This document shows positions 55,087-64,000 of a stretch of 64,000 nt of DNA, piece after piece (within the stretch, counting starts at the first letter, position 1; every line of letters begins with the position of its first letter). The position numbers and the translations under genes were made by a program. This stretch comes from Rhizobium bangladeshense (GTDB taxonomy: Bacteria > Pseudomonadota > Alphaproteobacteria > Rhizobiales > Rhizobiaceae), in NCBI RefSeq assembly GCF_001662075.1, contig NZ_LYPL01000004.1, positions 248,001 through 312,000 on the forward strand, given 5' to 3'. The notes below the pieces were generated by a model that was not told the origin of the DNA, ran no database searches, and was given only the letters and a program-made list of their open reading frames with translations.

Positions 55087-55869
55087 TTAGCCGACAACGG
55101 CCGGGATGGGGGGAGCCACGGCTCTCTTGCCGAGGTAGAAAGACTTGATATCGTCGCGCCCGCGCAGATCCTGTGCGTCACCGATCAGCACCGGGGCGCC
55201 GTTTTCGAGAATCATGGCCCGATCGGCATGTTTCAGTGCGATTGCGGAGTTCTGCTCCGCGAAAAGGATGGAAAGACCCTCTTCGCGATTGAGGTGGCGC
55301 AGCGTCCGGAAAATGTCCTGGACGACGAGCGGCGCCAATCCCATGGATGGCTCGTCGAGAAGTAGAAGGCGCGGCCGCGACATCAGCGCCCGGCCGATCG
55401 CCGTCATCTGCTGTTCGCCGCCAGAGGTCAGGCCGGAAAGTGCGCGACGCTTTTCCTTCAACCTGGGAAAACGTGTGTAGACCTTCTCGATATCTTCGGC
55501 GATCTCAGCGCGCGTGCTGCCGCGGCCAAGCCCACCGGAGACAAGGTTTTCCTCGACTGTCAGGCTGCGAAAGCAATGGCGACCTTCAAGCACCTGCACG
55601 AGACCGGCACGCACCAGTGCAGCAGGACTTGTGCGCAGGACATCGAGCCCGTCGAAGCAGATGCTGCCGGAAACGACCTGCCCACGTTCGGCTGGAAGCA
55701 GATTGGACAACGCCTTGAGTGTCGTCGTCTTCCCCGCACCGTTGGCGCCAAGGAGCGCCAGGATTTCACCGCGCGCCAGGTGGAAACCGACGCCGTCGAG
55801 CGCGGTGATGGCGTTATTGTACGTCGCCTTCAGACCATCGACCGCAAGCAGGGTGGTTTCCAGAGCCAT
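55087..55869 (-). CDS. LivF-type ABC transporter ATPase
   Basis: A 260-residue ATPase of the branched-chain amino acid (LivF) type: Walker A GANGAGKTT, signature TSGGEQQMTAIG, Walker B LLLLDEPSMGLAP, H-loop region ILFAEQNSAIALKHA. With the LivG, LivH, LivM and LivK-type genes it forms a complete importer embedded in the organosulfur operon, so its substrate is probably a sulfur compound rather than an amino acid (inference). Confidence 0.9.
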   Translation of the reverse strand: MALETTLLAVDGLKATYNNAITALDGVGFHLARGEILALLGANGAGKTTTLKALSNLLPAERGQVVSGSICFDGLDVLRTSPAALVRAGLVQVLEGRHCFRSLTVEENLVSGGLGRGSTRAEIAEDIEKVYTRFPRLKEKRRALSGLTSGGEQQMTAIGRALMSRPRLLLLDEPSMGLAPLVVQDIFRTLRHLNREEGLSILFAEQNSAIALKHADRAMILENGAPVLIGDAQDLRGRDDIKSFYLGKRAVAPPIPAVVG

Positions 55870-55990
55870 GATCGTGTTCCTCTTGCCTTAAAAGGCCGGA
55901 TTGAGAGAAGGCGCGAGGTTGGAGAGGGAGGCACCACCCTCGCGCCCGGTTCTTCAAGCCTCGCCTGTTATCAGGCGCGGCTTGAAGGGA

Positions 55991-57325
55991 TCAGTTGGTC
56001 GCCGCCTCGGCGTCCGCCGCCGTGCGCAGCTTGATGCCCTTCTCGGCCGCGTAGGCTTCGGAAGACTTCTCGATGATGGGCCGCAACAGTGCCCAGTCCG
56101 GCGCGATCCAGTCAGAGACGACGTTCCACTTCTTCCCGTCCCACTGTTGAAAAGTCACGTAGCCGTTGCCCTCATGGTTATCCCAGGTGACATTGATCGA
56201 GTGGAACAGGCCCTTGGCGCCGAGCGCCTCGACACGCGCCGGATCGAGCTGAAGGTGTTCGAAGCCCCAGCGGACCTCGTCGCCGGTCAGCGTCCGCTTG
56301 CCGAACTTCTCCTGTGCGGTGCGGATTGCCTCGACATTAAGGATGCCGTTGACGATACCGAGGTTGTGGTAGACCGAGCCAATACGCTTCTTGTCTTCCA
56401 GGTTCCCTTTGCCGGCGTCGTAGATCGTTTTGACGATCTCCTGAACGACGGGGTATTCGGCTCCCGAAGCCTGTGTGGTGATCGCCGTATAGCCCTTGGC
56501 TGTATCACCAGCGGGGATGACGTCTTCTTCTGAGTTGGACCAGACGTTTCCGATAATGTGATCCGCCGGGAAGCCCACCTTGGCTGCGGTCTTCAGCGCA
56601 ACCGGGTTCATCACGCCCCAACCGCGCAGGACGACGTAGTCTGGCTTGGCGCGCCGGATCGTCAGCCACTGCGACTGCTGTTCGTTGCCTGGATGCGGCA
56701 CCTCGATCTGCTGCAGCTCGAATCCGTATTTCTTCGCCAGCAGATCGTAGATGGGGATTGTCTCTTTGCCATAGGGGGAGCCGTGGTAGAGCACGGCGAT
56801 CTTCTTGCCCTTCAGGCTTTCGAGCCCGCCTTCCTTGGAAGCGATATAGTTCACGATGCCGGAAGTTTCGCTGTAGGGATTGAGCAGCAGCGGGAAAACA
56901 TAGGGGAAAACGCGGCCATCGGTCGAATCCGTGCGGCCATGGTTGATGGTGATCAACGGTACCTTGTCTGCGGTGATGCGATCGATCATCGCATAGGCAA
57001 TGCCGACGGAAAGCGGGTTCCAGGCGGCAACGTTCGGGTTGCTCTTCAGGCGCTCGTACGCTTCGACGCCACGTTCGACCTCATACTGCGTTTCAGCTTC
57101 CGACCATGTCAGCTTAACGCCGTTGACGCCGCCGTCGCGCGTGTTGATCAGGTTCAGATAATCGATGAAGCCACCGAAGAAGCCGGTGCCGCCGGCAGCG
57201 TAGGGGCCGACGCGATAGCTCTGGAGCGGAAAATATTGTTCGTCAGCATGGGCCATAGGCATGGCCACCGAAAAGGCGAGGCCGGCGGCAAGAGCCGCAA
57301 TCTTGAATTTGGAAAGGATCGTCAT
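55991..57325 (-). CDS. ABC transporter substrate-binding protein, LivK-type
   Basis: A 444-residue periplasmic binding protein (Peripla_BP_6/LivK group) with signal peptide (KFKIAALAAGLAFSVAMPMAHA) and mature start DEQYFPLQSYRVGPYAAGGTG. It is longer than classic LivK. The start at 57325 (MTILSK) gives a normal signal; the frame to 57397 is not used. It is the specificity subunit of the importer in the sulfur operon. Confidence 0.9.
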   Translation of the reverse strand: MTILSKFKIAALAAGLAFSVAMPMAHADEQYFPLQSYRVGPYAAGGTGFFGGFIDYLNLINTRDGGVNGVKLTWSEAETQYEVERGVEAYERLKSNPNVAAWNPLSVGIAYAMIDRITADKVPLITINHGRTDSTDGRVFPYVFPLLLNPYSETSGIVNYIASKEGGLESLKGKKIAVLYHGSPYGKETIPIYDLLAKKYGFELQQIEVPHPGNEQQSQWLTIRRAKPDYVVLRGWGVMNPVALKTAAKVGFPADHIIGNVWSNSEEDVIPAGDTAKGYTAITTQASGAEYPVVQEIVKTIYDAGKGNLEDKKRIGSVYHNLGIVNGILNVEAIRTAQEKFGKRTLTGDEVRWGFEHLQLDPARVEALGAKGLFHSINVTWDNHEGNGYVTFQQWDGKKWNVVSDWIAPDWALLRPIIEKSSEAYAAEKGIKLRTAADAEAATN

Positions 57326-57424
57326 TTTTGGACATACTCCGGGTATCGACCGGAGCAAGGCGCCGGTCCGGGTTGATCTGATGAAGGCTGTTGGCATTCG
57401 AGAGCCTTGATGGCTCCGTTTCGA

Positions 57425-58465
57425 TTAGGACCGCACGATGGCGGCGCCGATTCGTTTTCGGACCCGATCCCACAGGGCGACGAGCCCATCCGGTTCGAGG
57501 ATCAGAAAGAGGATGATGAGCGCGCCGAGCACGATGCGCTGGCTCATATCCAGCACGCCCGAATTGAAGATATCGCCGAGCAGGAAGGAGCCAAGCCGTG
57601 ACAGGACCAACGGAAACACGACGATCAGCGCCGCTCCGAAAAAGGCACCGCGGATCGAGGCAAGTCCGCCGATGATGACGATGAACAGGACCTGGAACGA
57701 TCGGTCGAGATTGAAACCGGCGGGCTCGACAGTGCGCAAATAGGCGAACGCCCATAGGACGCCGGCGATGCCGATGATGAAGGAGGAGATTGCGAAGGCC
57801 AGAAGCTTGGTTTTCAGCACTTGCACGCCAATGATCCGTGCCGCTGTCTCATTGTCGCGCACGGCGATGAAATTGCGGCCGGTCTGCGAATTCACCAACC
57901 GATAGGCCAGCAAAGTTATGACGGCGACCACCGTCAGCGCGAAATAATATCGTCCGACCGGCCCATCGAAAACAAGACCGAAAACCGAAAGCTGAGGCGC
58001 ATCAATGACGCCGGATGCGGAATCATTGGAGAACCAGCTGAATTTGGTCAGCGCCCACTGCACAAAAAACTGAGCGGCAAGCGTCGACACCGCAAGGTAA
58101 AAGCCCTTGAGGCGCAAGCTGGGAAGGCCGAATACCAGGCCGATGCCGGCCGCCGCAAAACCAGCTAGAACCATGCTGACGATTAAAGGCAGACCGTCGG
58201 CGCGAAGATTGAAGTTAAACGCCGCGAAAGCGCCGACAGCCATGAAGGCAGCACTTCCGAGCGAGACCTGCCCGGCATAGCCCGTCAGGATATTGAGCCC
58301 CAAACCGGCGAGGCTGAGCGCCAGGAATGGAAGCAGGATAGCCTCGAACAGATAGTCGGACCCGATAAGCGGCACAACGACATAGGAGATGGCAAGCCAG
58401 GCCAATGGCGTCGCCCAGCGCGCGGGGAAGCGGTATACTGGAAGATCGTAGGTGATCGTGGACAT
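57425..58465 (-). CDS. LivM-type ABC transporter permease
   Basis: A 346-residue permease with about ten membrane segments and LivM motifs LNILTGYAGQVSLGSAAFMA, FGLPSLRLKGFYLAVSTLA and GGLASIRGAFFGAAL. It starts three bases after the LivH-type gene. Confidence 0.92.
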   Translation of the reverse strand: MSTITYDLPVYRFPARWATPLAWLAISYVVVPLIGSDYLFEAILLPFLALSLAGLGLNILTGYAGQVSLGSAAFMAVGAFAAFNFNLRADGLPLIVSMVLAGFAAAGIGLVFGLPSLRLKGFYLAVSTLAAQFFVQWALTKFSWFSNDSASGVIDAPQLSVFGLVFDGPVGRYYFALTVVAVITLLAYRLVNSQTGRNFIAVRDNETAARIIGVQVLKTKLLAFAISSFIIGIAGVLWAFAYLRTVEPAGFNLDRSFQVLFIVIIGGLASIRGAFFGAALIVVFPLVLSRLGSFLLGDIFNSGVLDMSQRIVLGALIILFLILEPDGLVALWDRVRKRIGAAIVRS

Positions 58466-58468
58466 CGG

Positions 58469-59365
58469 TCAGACCCTTTCCACAAGCTTCTGGCCGAATA
58501 GGCCGGAAGGGCGCACGAGGAGGAAGGCGAGCGCGATGACATAGGCAAACCAGCCTTCGATACCGCCGCCGAAATATTCGCCGATATAGACCTCCGCCAG
58601 CTTCTCGGACGCACCGATCAACAATCCGCCGACGATCGCGCCTAGGATCGAATCAAACCCGCCGAGGACCAGAACCGGCAAGGCCTTTAGAACGATCAGC
58701 GACAGGGAGAATTGCACTCCGACGCGGGCTCCCCACAACAGACCAGCGACCAGCGCCACCAGACCTGCAGCGGCCCAGACCGTCGCCCAGATCCATGGCA
58801 GCCTCAACCCGACGGCGAGCGCCGCCAACTGATCGTCTGCGACAGCGCGAAAACCAAGCCCGATGCGGGTGTATCGGAAGAAGACAGAGAGTAGCAGCAC
58901 CATCGAGGAGGCAACAACGGCTGCGAAGATGTCGAATTGACTGATGTAGACACCACCGACATCGAACGGCACATCCTCGATACCAAGATCAAGGCCATGC
59001 ACCTGCGTGCCCCAGATCAGTTGGGCAGCCCCCTCAATGATGTAGGAGAGGCCGAGCGTCGCCATGAAGAGCGTGATCGGCGGTTTGTTGGTCAGTGGCC
59101 GCAATACCGTCCGCTCGACGGCGATTCCGATAACGACCATGATCGCGAATGTGATCGCGAATGCCAGCGGGAAGGAAATGCCGCGTTCCGTCAGACTGAC
59201 GAAGGTCAGCGCCGCAAACAGAAGCATCGCCCCTTGCGCAAAATTGAGAACGCCGGATGCCTCGTAGATCAGCACGAAACCGATCGCGACCAGCGAATAC
59301 ATGACGCCGGAGAGAAGGCCGCCGACGAGGACCTCAGTGAAGAACAGCCAGTCGAAATCGGCCAT
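58469..59365 (-). CDS. LivH-type ABC transporter permease
   Basis: A 298-residue permease with about eight membrane segments and LivH motifs GVMYSLVAIGFVLIYEASGV, LNFAQGAMLLFAA and VLGGFDSILGAIVGGLLIG. Its ATG overlaps the stop of the LivG-type gene. Confidence 0.92.
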   Translation of the reverse strand: MADFDWLFFTEVLVGGLLSGVMYSLVAIGFVLIYEASGVLNFAQGAMLLFAALTFVSLTERGISFPLAFAITFAIMVVIGIAVERTVLRPLTNKPPITLFMATLGLSYIIEGAAQLIWGTQVHGLDLGIEDVPFDVGGVYISQFDIFAAVVASSMVLLLSVFFRYTRIGLGFRAVADDQLAALAVGLRLPWIWATVWAAAGLVALVAGLLWGARVGVQFSLSLIVLKALPVLVLGGFDSILGAIVGGLLIGASEKLAEVYIGEYFGGGIEGWFAYVIALAFLLVRPSGLFGQKLVERV

Positions 59366-60288
59366 CAGATGCCCTCCCCGTTTTCGTTCTCAGGGGCGAC
59401 ACCGAGATAGGCATCGATCACGCGCTGGTCGCGCTGGACCTCGTCGGGTGTTCCATCGGCGATCTTGCGACCGAAGTCGAGCACGGCGACGCGGTCGGAG
59501 AGGTCCATGACGACCCCGATATCGTGTTCGATCAACACGACTGTCGTACCGAAACGATCGCGTGCGGCGCGCACGAAATCGGCCATCTCGTTCTTTTCCA
59601 TCGCCGTCATGCCGGCCATCGGCTCGTCGAGCAGCAGGATATCGGGCTCGGCCACCAGCGCGCGCGCCAATTCCACCCGTTTTTGCAGACCATAAGGCAG
59701 TGTACCGACGAGACGATCACCAACATGCGAAAGGTAGAGGAACTCGAGCACTTCCAAAGCCCGACTGCGGGCATCCCTCTGTTCCGTGCGGACTCGACCG
59801 AGGCCGACGATCTGTTCGACGAAGCTGGACCGCGTCTTATGCGCTCGTCCAACCACGACATTGTCGAGAACGCTCAAACCCTTGAACAAGGCCAGGTTTT
59901 GAAACGTGCGAGCAATGCCGAGACGGGCAAGTTTCTGCGTCGGGACCTGGGCATGGCGCCGCCCAGAGAGCCACACATAACCGCGATCGGGTCGGTATAC
60001 GCCGCTGATCACATTGATGATCGAGCTCTTGCCAGCACCGTTAGGCCCGATAATGGCGAGGATTTCGCCGCGCCGTACGGACAGATCGATATCCTTCAGG
60101 GCGATGACGCCACCGAAGGACAGAGCGATGCCGGCCAGCTCCAGAACGATGCCGTCCGTTGCGCCGGCTTCAATGGGCGACGTCCAGGCCGCGCCTGTTC
60201 CTCTGTCCAAGCCTGCCAAGTGCTCCTGAACGTCCGGCGGAAACGGCGCCGCTCCCAAGCCTCCGAAGGCAAATGTCATAGTGTGCAC
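59365..60288 (-). CDS. LivG-type ABC transporter ATPase
   Basis: A 307-residue ATPase: Walker [10 protein letters not shown], signature region LPYGLQKRVELARAL, Walker B ILLLDEPMAGM, H-loop LIEHDIGVVMDL. About 50 residues precede the ATPase core, a longer leader than usual for LivG. The signature has YGLQK in place of SGGQQ, a common LivG variant. Confidence 0.91.
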   Translation of the reverse strand: MHTMTFAFGGLGAAPFPPDVQEHLAGLDRGTGAAWTSPIEAGATDGIVLELAGIALSFGGVIALKDIDLSVRRGEILAIIGPNGAGKSSIINVISGVYRPDRGYVWLSGRRHAQVPTQKLARLGIARTFQNLALFKGLSVLDNVVVGRAHKTRSSFVEQIVGLGRVRTEQRDARSRALEVLEFLYLSHVGDRLVGTLPYGLQKRVELARALVAEPDILLLDEPMAGMTAMEKNEMADFVRAARDRFGTTVVLIEHDIGVVMDLSDRVAVLDFGRKIADGTPDEVQRDQRVIDAYLGVAPENENGEGI

Positions 60289-60420
60289 GCCCCTGCTTTC
60301 GATGGCGCGCCACGAACCCAGCTGGACTCACCGGCGCACGCTATCCCTCCACGAACCACCCAGTTCTTGGCCTGTCATTGTTTTGAGGCTGCCGGCTTTC
60401 CGGCCGACAACATGTTGCGA

Positions 60421-61524
60421 TTACTCGGCGGCGACTGCCGTCGCCGTTTCGGCTTCTTCCAACTCGCGGATCAACGGGATGACGTGCTTGCCGAAATACT
60501 CGACCTCTTCCTGGAAATGCAGGAAGCCGAGAAGGATGAGGTCGGCGCCGGCGCGCTTCAGGGCGATAACTCGCTCGGCGACCTGGCGGGGTGTGCCGAT
60601 GAGATTGGAGCGGAAACCATCATTGTACTGAACCAGGTCCTCGAAAGAGGATTTCGCCCAGTTCCCCTCACCTTCCGGCGAGGATTTTCCGGCATTTTTC
60701 ACTTCATGGCCGAAGGCGTTGACGGCCTCGGGATTGGCCTTTTCTATGATCTCGGCCAGAACGGCGCGGGCCTCCTCTTCAGTCTCGCGCACGATTGCGA
60801 AGGCATTGACGCCGACGCGCACCGAGTGGCCGTTCGCTTTTGCTTTACCTTGAATATCGGCAACCTGCTTGCTGATTTCCTCTGGCGTGTTGCCGTTGGT
60901 AAAATACCAGTCGGAAACACGCGATGCCATGTCGCGCGCAGCGCGAGAAGAGCCGCCCTGGAAGATTTCCGGCTGCGGATCAATCGGCTTGGGCTTCAGC
61001 GAATAATTGTTGAAGCGATAGAAATCGCCGTGGAACGTAAAATTGTCTTCGGTCCAGATACCGCGCAGTGCCCGGATGAATTCCTCCGATCGGCGGTAGC
61101 GCTCATCATGGTCCAGCCAGTGCTCGCCGATCGCGTGGAACTCGCCGCGGAACCAGCCACTGACGACATTGACGGCGACACGGCCATTGGTGAGGTGATT
61201 GATCGTCGCAATCTGCTTGGCCGCCAGTGTCGGGTTCCATGGCCCGGGCAGAATTGCAGCGATCACTTTCAGTGTCGTCGTCGATTCCAGCAGCGCATGA
61301 CTGAAGGAGACAGATTCATGCTGGAATTCGGCGCCATAGCCGGCCGTGAATCGGATCTGGCTCAGCGCGTAGTCGAAACCGCTGGCTTCGGCGATCTGCG
61401 CCAGTTTTCTGTTGTAGTCGATTGTCCAGCTCGTACGCTGCTCGATGTTGGATATGACGAGTCCGCCCGAAACATTGGGGACCCAGTAGGCGAATTTGAC
61501 CGGCTCTCTGCTGGCATAGGACAT
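60421..61524 (-). CDS. sfnG: SfnG-like dimethyl sulfone monooxygenase
   Basis: A 367-residue flavin-dependent, luciferase-like monooxygenase very like SfnG, which splits dimethyl sulfone using reduced FMN. The N-terminus VKFAYWVPNVSGGLVISNIE and the segment SQIRFTAGYGAEFQHESV are typical. The ATG at 61524 (MSYASREP) is chosen over 61584. It is downstream of an FMN reductase that would supply FMNH2, and upstream of a Liv-type importer. Confidence 0.9.
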   Translation of the reverse strand: MSYASREPVKFAYWVPNVSGGLVISNIEQRTSWTIDYNRKLAQIAEASGFDYALSQIRFTAGYGAEFQHESVSFSHALLESTTTLKVIAAILPGPWNPTLAAKQIATINHLTNGRVAVNVVSGWFRGEFHAIGEHWLDHDERYRRSEEFIRALRGIWTEDNFTFHGDFYRFNNYSLKPKPIDPQPEIFQGGSSRAARDMASRVSDWYFTNGNTPEEISKQVADIQGKAKANGHSVRVGVNAFAIVRETEEEARAVLAEIIEKANPEAVNAFGHEVKNAGKSSPEGEGNWAKSSFEDLVQYNDGFRSNLIGTPRQVAERVIALKRAGADLILLGFLHFQEEVEYFGKHVIPLIRELEEAETATAVAAE

Positions 61525-61546
61525 GATACACTCCCTCTTGAAACGG

Positions 61547-62134
61547 CTAGGCTGACGCGGCGACGAGCGCTGGACGGATTCCATGAGCGCGAGCGGCAGC
61601 GGTGTGATCGGAGACCGGCAGGACCTGCGCCAGTTCTGAAACGGCGCGCTCGATGCGCTCGCGAACTACTGGACTGGTTATCTCATAATCCGCGAAATCG
61701 GTTTCGGTGGCGTAGATCGACGTCGGCAGCGTCAGTGCGTTGAAGAAGCCGAACAGCGGGCGCAGCTGATGTTCAGTCATCAAACCGTGCAACGGTGTGC
61801 CGCCTGTAGCAGCGAGAATGACCCGCTTTCCGGTAAGTGCCCGGTAGTCGACAAGATCGAAAAGATGCTTGAGGGCGCCTGTATACGACGCCCGGTGGAC
61901 CGGCGACCCGACAACCAGCACATCAGCCGCCTCAACTGCGTCGATGATCGCCCTACCCTCCGCATCCAGCTGATCGGATCGAAGCGCCTTGAAGAGAATG
62001 GGGGCAGCGTCAACCAGTTCTATGGTTCGCCCGTCGAGACCCAGCTTCGATCTGGCTGCCGCCACGGTCGCTTCCACTAGGGAGGCAGTTCGCGATGGTC
62101 GTTTTACATTTCCAGCAAGACCCAGGATTTTCAT
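61547..62134 (-). CDS. msuE: NAD(P)H-dependent FMN reductase, MsuE/SsuE-type
   Basis: A 195-residue flavodoxin-fold FMN reductase. MKILGLAGNVKRPSRTASLV contains the FMN phosphate loop, and VVGSPVHRASYTGALKHLFDL is the SsuE/MsuE-type motif. It heads the leftward operon and would provide reduced FMN to the SfnG-like (and perhaps SfnB-like) monooxygenases for sulfur release from sulfones or sulfonates. Confidence 0.9.
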   Translation of the reverse strand: MKILGLAGNVKRPSRTASLVEATVAAARSKLGLDGRTIELVDAAPILFKALRSDQLDAEGRAIIDAVEAADVLVVGSPVHRASYTGALKHLFDLVDYRALTGKRVILAATGGTPLHGLMTEHQLRPLFGFFNALTLPTSIYATETDFADYEITSPVVRERIERAVSELAQVLPVSDHTAAARAHGIRPALVAASA

Positions 62135-62591
62135 GTCGGCGACACCTCATTTGTCGCCTTAGTCTACCGATTTAGTGAATTTATGATAACGACATGATGC
62201 CAATATTTCTTTCAATCATGGATTCTCATCCTGAAATGGGGTCAACTGGACGAAATAAAAACTTTAGTGTGGCGTTCTATGTGGCCTAACAAGCTAGAGG
62301 CCATGGCGAGAGCGAAGAACTGCCAATGCCAAATCGGTTGCGCTGGTGCTGGAGCGATAAAGGAGCTCTCGCCACGACCGGGAGGCATATTTTCGCCCCG
62401 CCTCCGGCCCTTCGGCGGAATAATCCGAAAGTCAAAAAGGCCGAAATGCCATTGCAGTTACTTGGCGACCGGCCACCATTCCTAGACTAAAGAGGAGCAT
62501 GCTCGATGGTATGCCCGAAACGCCTATCTATATGTAGCGCTATCCCGAATAAACGCATAAGCGACACAAGCAGCAAACAATCAGGTCAACC
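62135..62591. other. upstream region of the sulfur operon
   Basis: No gene recognised. The operon promoter should lie in the left part, where CACTAAATCGGTAGACTA (read leftward) stands before msuE; no sigma54 element was found. Confidence 0.45.
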
Positions 62592-62810
62592 ATGACACCT
62601 TACCTCACGAGACAGAAGCATGCTGAGGAAAGACTCGGTACAGCGCTTCAACAAATGAATGACGCAATCCGCGACGTACACAAATCCGGTATTGACGTCG
62701 ATATCAGCACCCTCACCATGCACACGCCGCGTGGCCCGATGGTTCAAGTCGACCTCAAGACGTTCAACTCATATGGCGCGCCGCCAGTGTTGCGATTGGT
62801 GGAAAAATAA
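62592..62810 (+). CDS. hypothetical small protein
   Basis: A 72-residue frame starting MTPYLTRQKHAEERLGTAL with an amphipathic first half (QQMNDAIRDVHKSG) and an ordered second half (DVDISTLTMHTPRGPMVQVD). It reads like a real soluble protein but I do not recognise a family. The ribosome site (AGGT) is weak. Confidence 0.5.
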   Translation: MTPYLTRQKHAEERLGTALQQMNDAIRDVHKSGIDVDISTLTMHTPRGPMVQVDLKTFNSYGAPPVLRLVEK

Positions 62811-63121
62811 TTTCGGTTAGATCGCTCATTGATCACCGTGCTGCGATGATCGCGTGGCTGGTTTCCACCATTGCGGTCAAGCTGACGCGCACGCGACTCT
62901 TCAGAGCAAGAGTGGGACGAATGACTTCAGGCGCTAGCCAATTTATTCGCGTCACCCGAGTAGGCGGAAGCGTCCAGCCCGGCTGAGTCTGAAGCCTGGA
63001 TGGCCCTACAAGCTATAGGAGCGTTGAAGGGTTTCCCATTAAGCGCGTCCCGTACCCCGGCGAGCTGCTGCAGGCACCCTCCTTATGGCAGCTGCGTAAC
63101 GACTTCAGCGCGACGCGTGTT
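62811..63121. other. gene-free stretch
   Basis: Nothing recognisable between the hypothetical gene and the HTH gene. Confidence 0.5.
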
Positions 63122-63340
63122 TCAAATTTTGTCTAAAACTCCCAGGGCGGCCGCGATCCTTCGGATCCTCGACGCGTCAAAATCCTTGTCGCTCTCAAGA
63201 GCTGTCACCTCGGCCACAGTCAGACCAGTGGTTTCTGCGAGGTCGTCCAAAGAATAGCCGCGAGCCTGACGAGCCTCTGCAAGCACCGCGCCAATGGATG
63301 GGAAAACAGGGGATTTCGCAATCTTCGAGGCCATGTTCAT
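63122..63340 (-). CDS. small Xre-type helix-turn-helix protein
   Basis: A 72-residue DNA-binding protein with a Cro/C1-type HTH: IGAVLAEARQARGYSLDDLA, then TTGLTVAEVTALE. The size fits a stand-alone regulator or an antitoxin. No toxin partner is evident; upstream lies a decayed gene. A perfect hairpin (63392-63417) sits about 50 bases before its start and could be an operator. Confidence 0.7.
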   Translation of the reverse strand: MNMASKIAKSPVFPSIGAVLAEARQARGYSLDDLAETTGLTVAEVTALESDKDFDASRIRRIAAALGVLDKI

Positions 63341-63391
63341 ATCTTTGAGCTTCCTTCTGGCGGCCGGAAAACAAACGGGTTTCTAGTTCCA

Positions 63392-63417
63392 CCGCTACCG
63401 TCCGCGTCCGGTAGCGG
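63392..63417. repeat. perfect 8-bp inverted repeat upstream of the HTH gene
   Basis: CCGCTACC (63392-63399) and GGTAGCGG (63410-63417) flank ten bases. It could be the operator of the HTH protein or a hairpin in the decayed gene. Confidence 0.5.
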
Positions 63418-63504
63418 ACGATTTCTCCAATTTCCGCGGGCGCTCTTTCTAGCAGTTTGTGCGATGGAGTACAGGTCCGAGGTGGTGAAGGAGTGGACGA
63501 CCCT

Positions 63505-64000
63505 TGAGTCCCTTCCCTGCGATCGTGATTGGCGCGCACTAGCAGGTTGACGCGAGGGCCACCCAATTGAGAGCTAACAACTAACCCAGCATCCTGAGAG
63601 ACATGCGCTCCGGGCGGTTGGGGGAAAAAGCCGGCGCAAGCGCCGACCGCATATTGATCGAGGCGCATGACCGGTAGCAACCGCACATAGTCGTTCGTGT
63701 TGAGTTTCCGGCCCGACCTACCGTTCGCGACCAGGCCCCCGCCAATGCGCTTCGACCTCGGTCGCTGCAAGGATCAGCAGGTTGCGGATTTCGTGACCGT
63801 AAACACCCAGCGTTTCGGTATGGGGATGGACGGTTTGGCAGATGCGATCGAGATGGTGCGTCAGAGCGCGCGCTTGACCAGCACCTACGGCAATCGTGTC
63901 GCGCTCTTCGCCGGCGCCGGGGTTTTTAGGATGGGCGAAGCTGCCATTTATCGGCCTGGAGATGCGACGATAGTAGTGAGCTGGCGGGAGATCGAGGCGA
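63505..64000 (-). pseudogene. decayed gene of a conserved hypothetical family, runs off the window
   Basis: Entering from the right edge, the minus strand reads through LGVYGHEIRNLLILAATEVEAHW, then stops within a G-run near 63730-63745. The neighbouring frame continues LVANGRSGRKLNTNDYVRLL and later ANHDR. These pieces line up as parts of one protein family of unknown function that I recall as having a GHEIRNLLI...EVEA block, then NDYV, then a KHDRE-like block. A one-base shift and further decay are inferred. Confidence 0.6.

Noticed and set aside
59524..61743. A 739-codon open frame on the plus strand
   Set aside because: It lies antisense to the livG-type and sfnG-like genes, which have full family motifs. 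Its sequence has no recognisable domain and looks like a codon-bias shadow in GC-rich DNA.
1..64000. CRISPR arrays, tRNA or rRNA genes, repABC replication genes
   Set aside because: No repeat-spacer pattern, cloverleaf or rRNA-like sequence, and no Rep proteins were recognised in the window.

Overview
The window reads as part of the symbiosis plasmid of a clover-type Rhizobium leguminosarum (symbiovar trifolii) or a very close relative. Three things support this: an intact nod cluster in the order nodT-J-I-C-B-A / nodD / nodF-E-(R)-L / nodM-N-X with three recognisable nod boxes; a NifA that starts directly at its AAA+ domain, a form known from sv. trifolii; and a linked rhizopine (mos/moc) locus. 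These assignments come from reading the sequence and from family knowledge; no database search was run.

Layout. Positions 1-7400 carry the nitrogen-fixation block fixABCX-nifA-nifB-fdxN-nifT, with sigma54 (-24/-12) promoters before fixA and nifB and a perfect NifA upstream site before fixA. An IS3-family element with a frameshifted orfB (7680-8889) separates it from the nodulation block (8945-23313). There nodD is divergent from nodABCIJT across one nod box, and second and third nod boxes precede nodFE(R)L and nodMN(X). The products build and export an acylated, O-acetylated lipochitin oligosaccharide.

Positions 23377-45893 form an inositol/rhizopine island. A leftward operon with a NifA-type promoter (about 29395-23713) encodes a MosB-like aminotransferase, a MosC-like MFS carrier and a three-part flavin dehydrogenase/cytochrome c. 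Divergent from it lie a sugar ABC transporter and a ChbG-type deacetylase. Next come mocD-E-F (Rieske-type demethylase system) continuing into panB-, purU- and folD-like one-carbon genes, with folD broken. mocR, mocB, mocA, a second Gfo/Idh oxidoreductase and mocC follow. Together they suggest synthesis of an inosamine rhizopine in bacteroids and its import, demethylation and catabolism by free-living relatives.

Positions 46139-64000 are more mosaic: an NCS1 permease with a cysteine hydrolase behind a palindromic operator; a solitary nif-type ferredoxin (fdxB-like) with its own sigma54 promoter; two SyrB-like genes; a methyltransferase preceded by a sigma54-like promoter; and a leftward eight-gene operon for organosulfur (dimethyl sulfone-type) use with a branched-chain-amino-acid-type ABC transporter. 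The right edge has a small HTH gene and a decayed, frameshifted gene. Long gene-poor stretches, gene relics and an IS fit an accessory replicon. No rRNA, tRNA, CRISPR or replication genes were seen.
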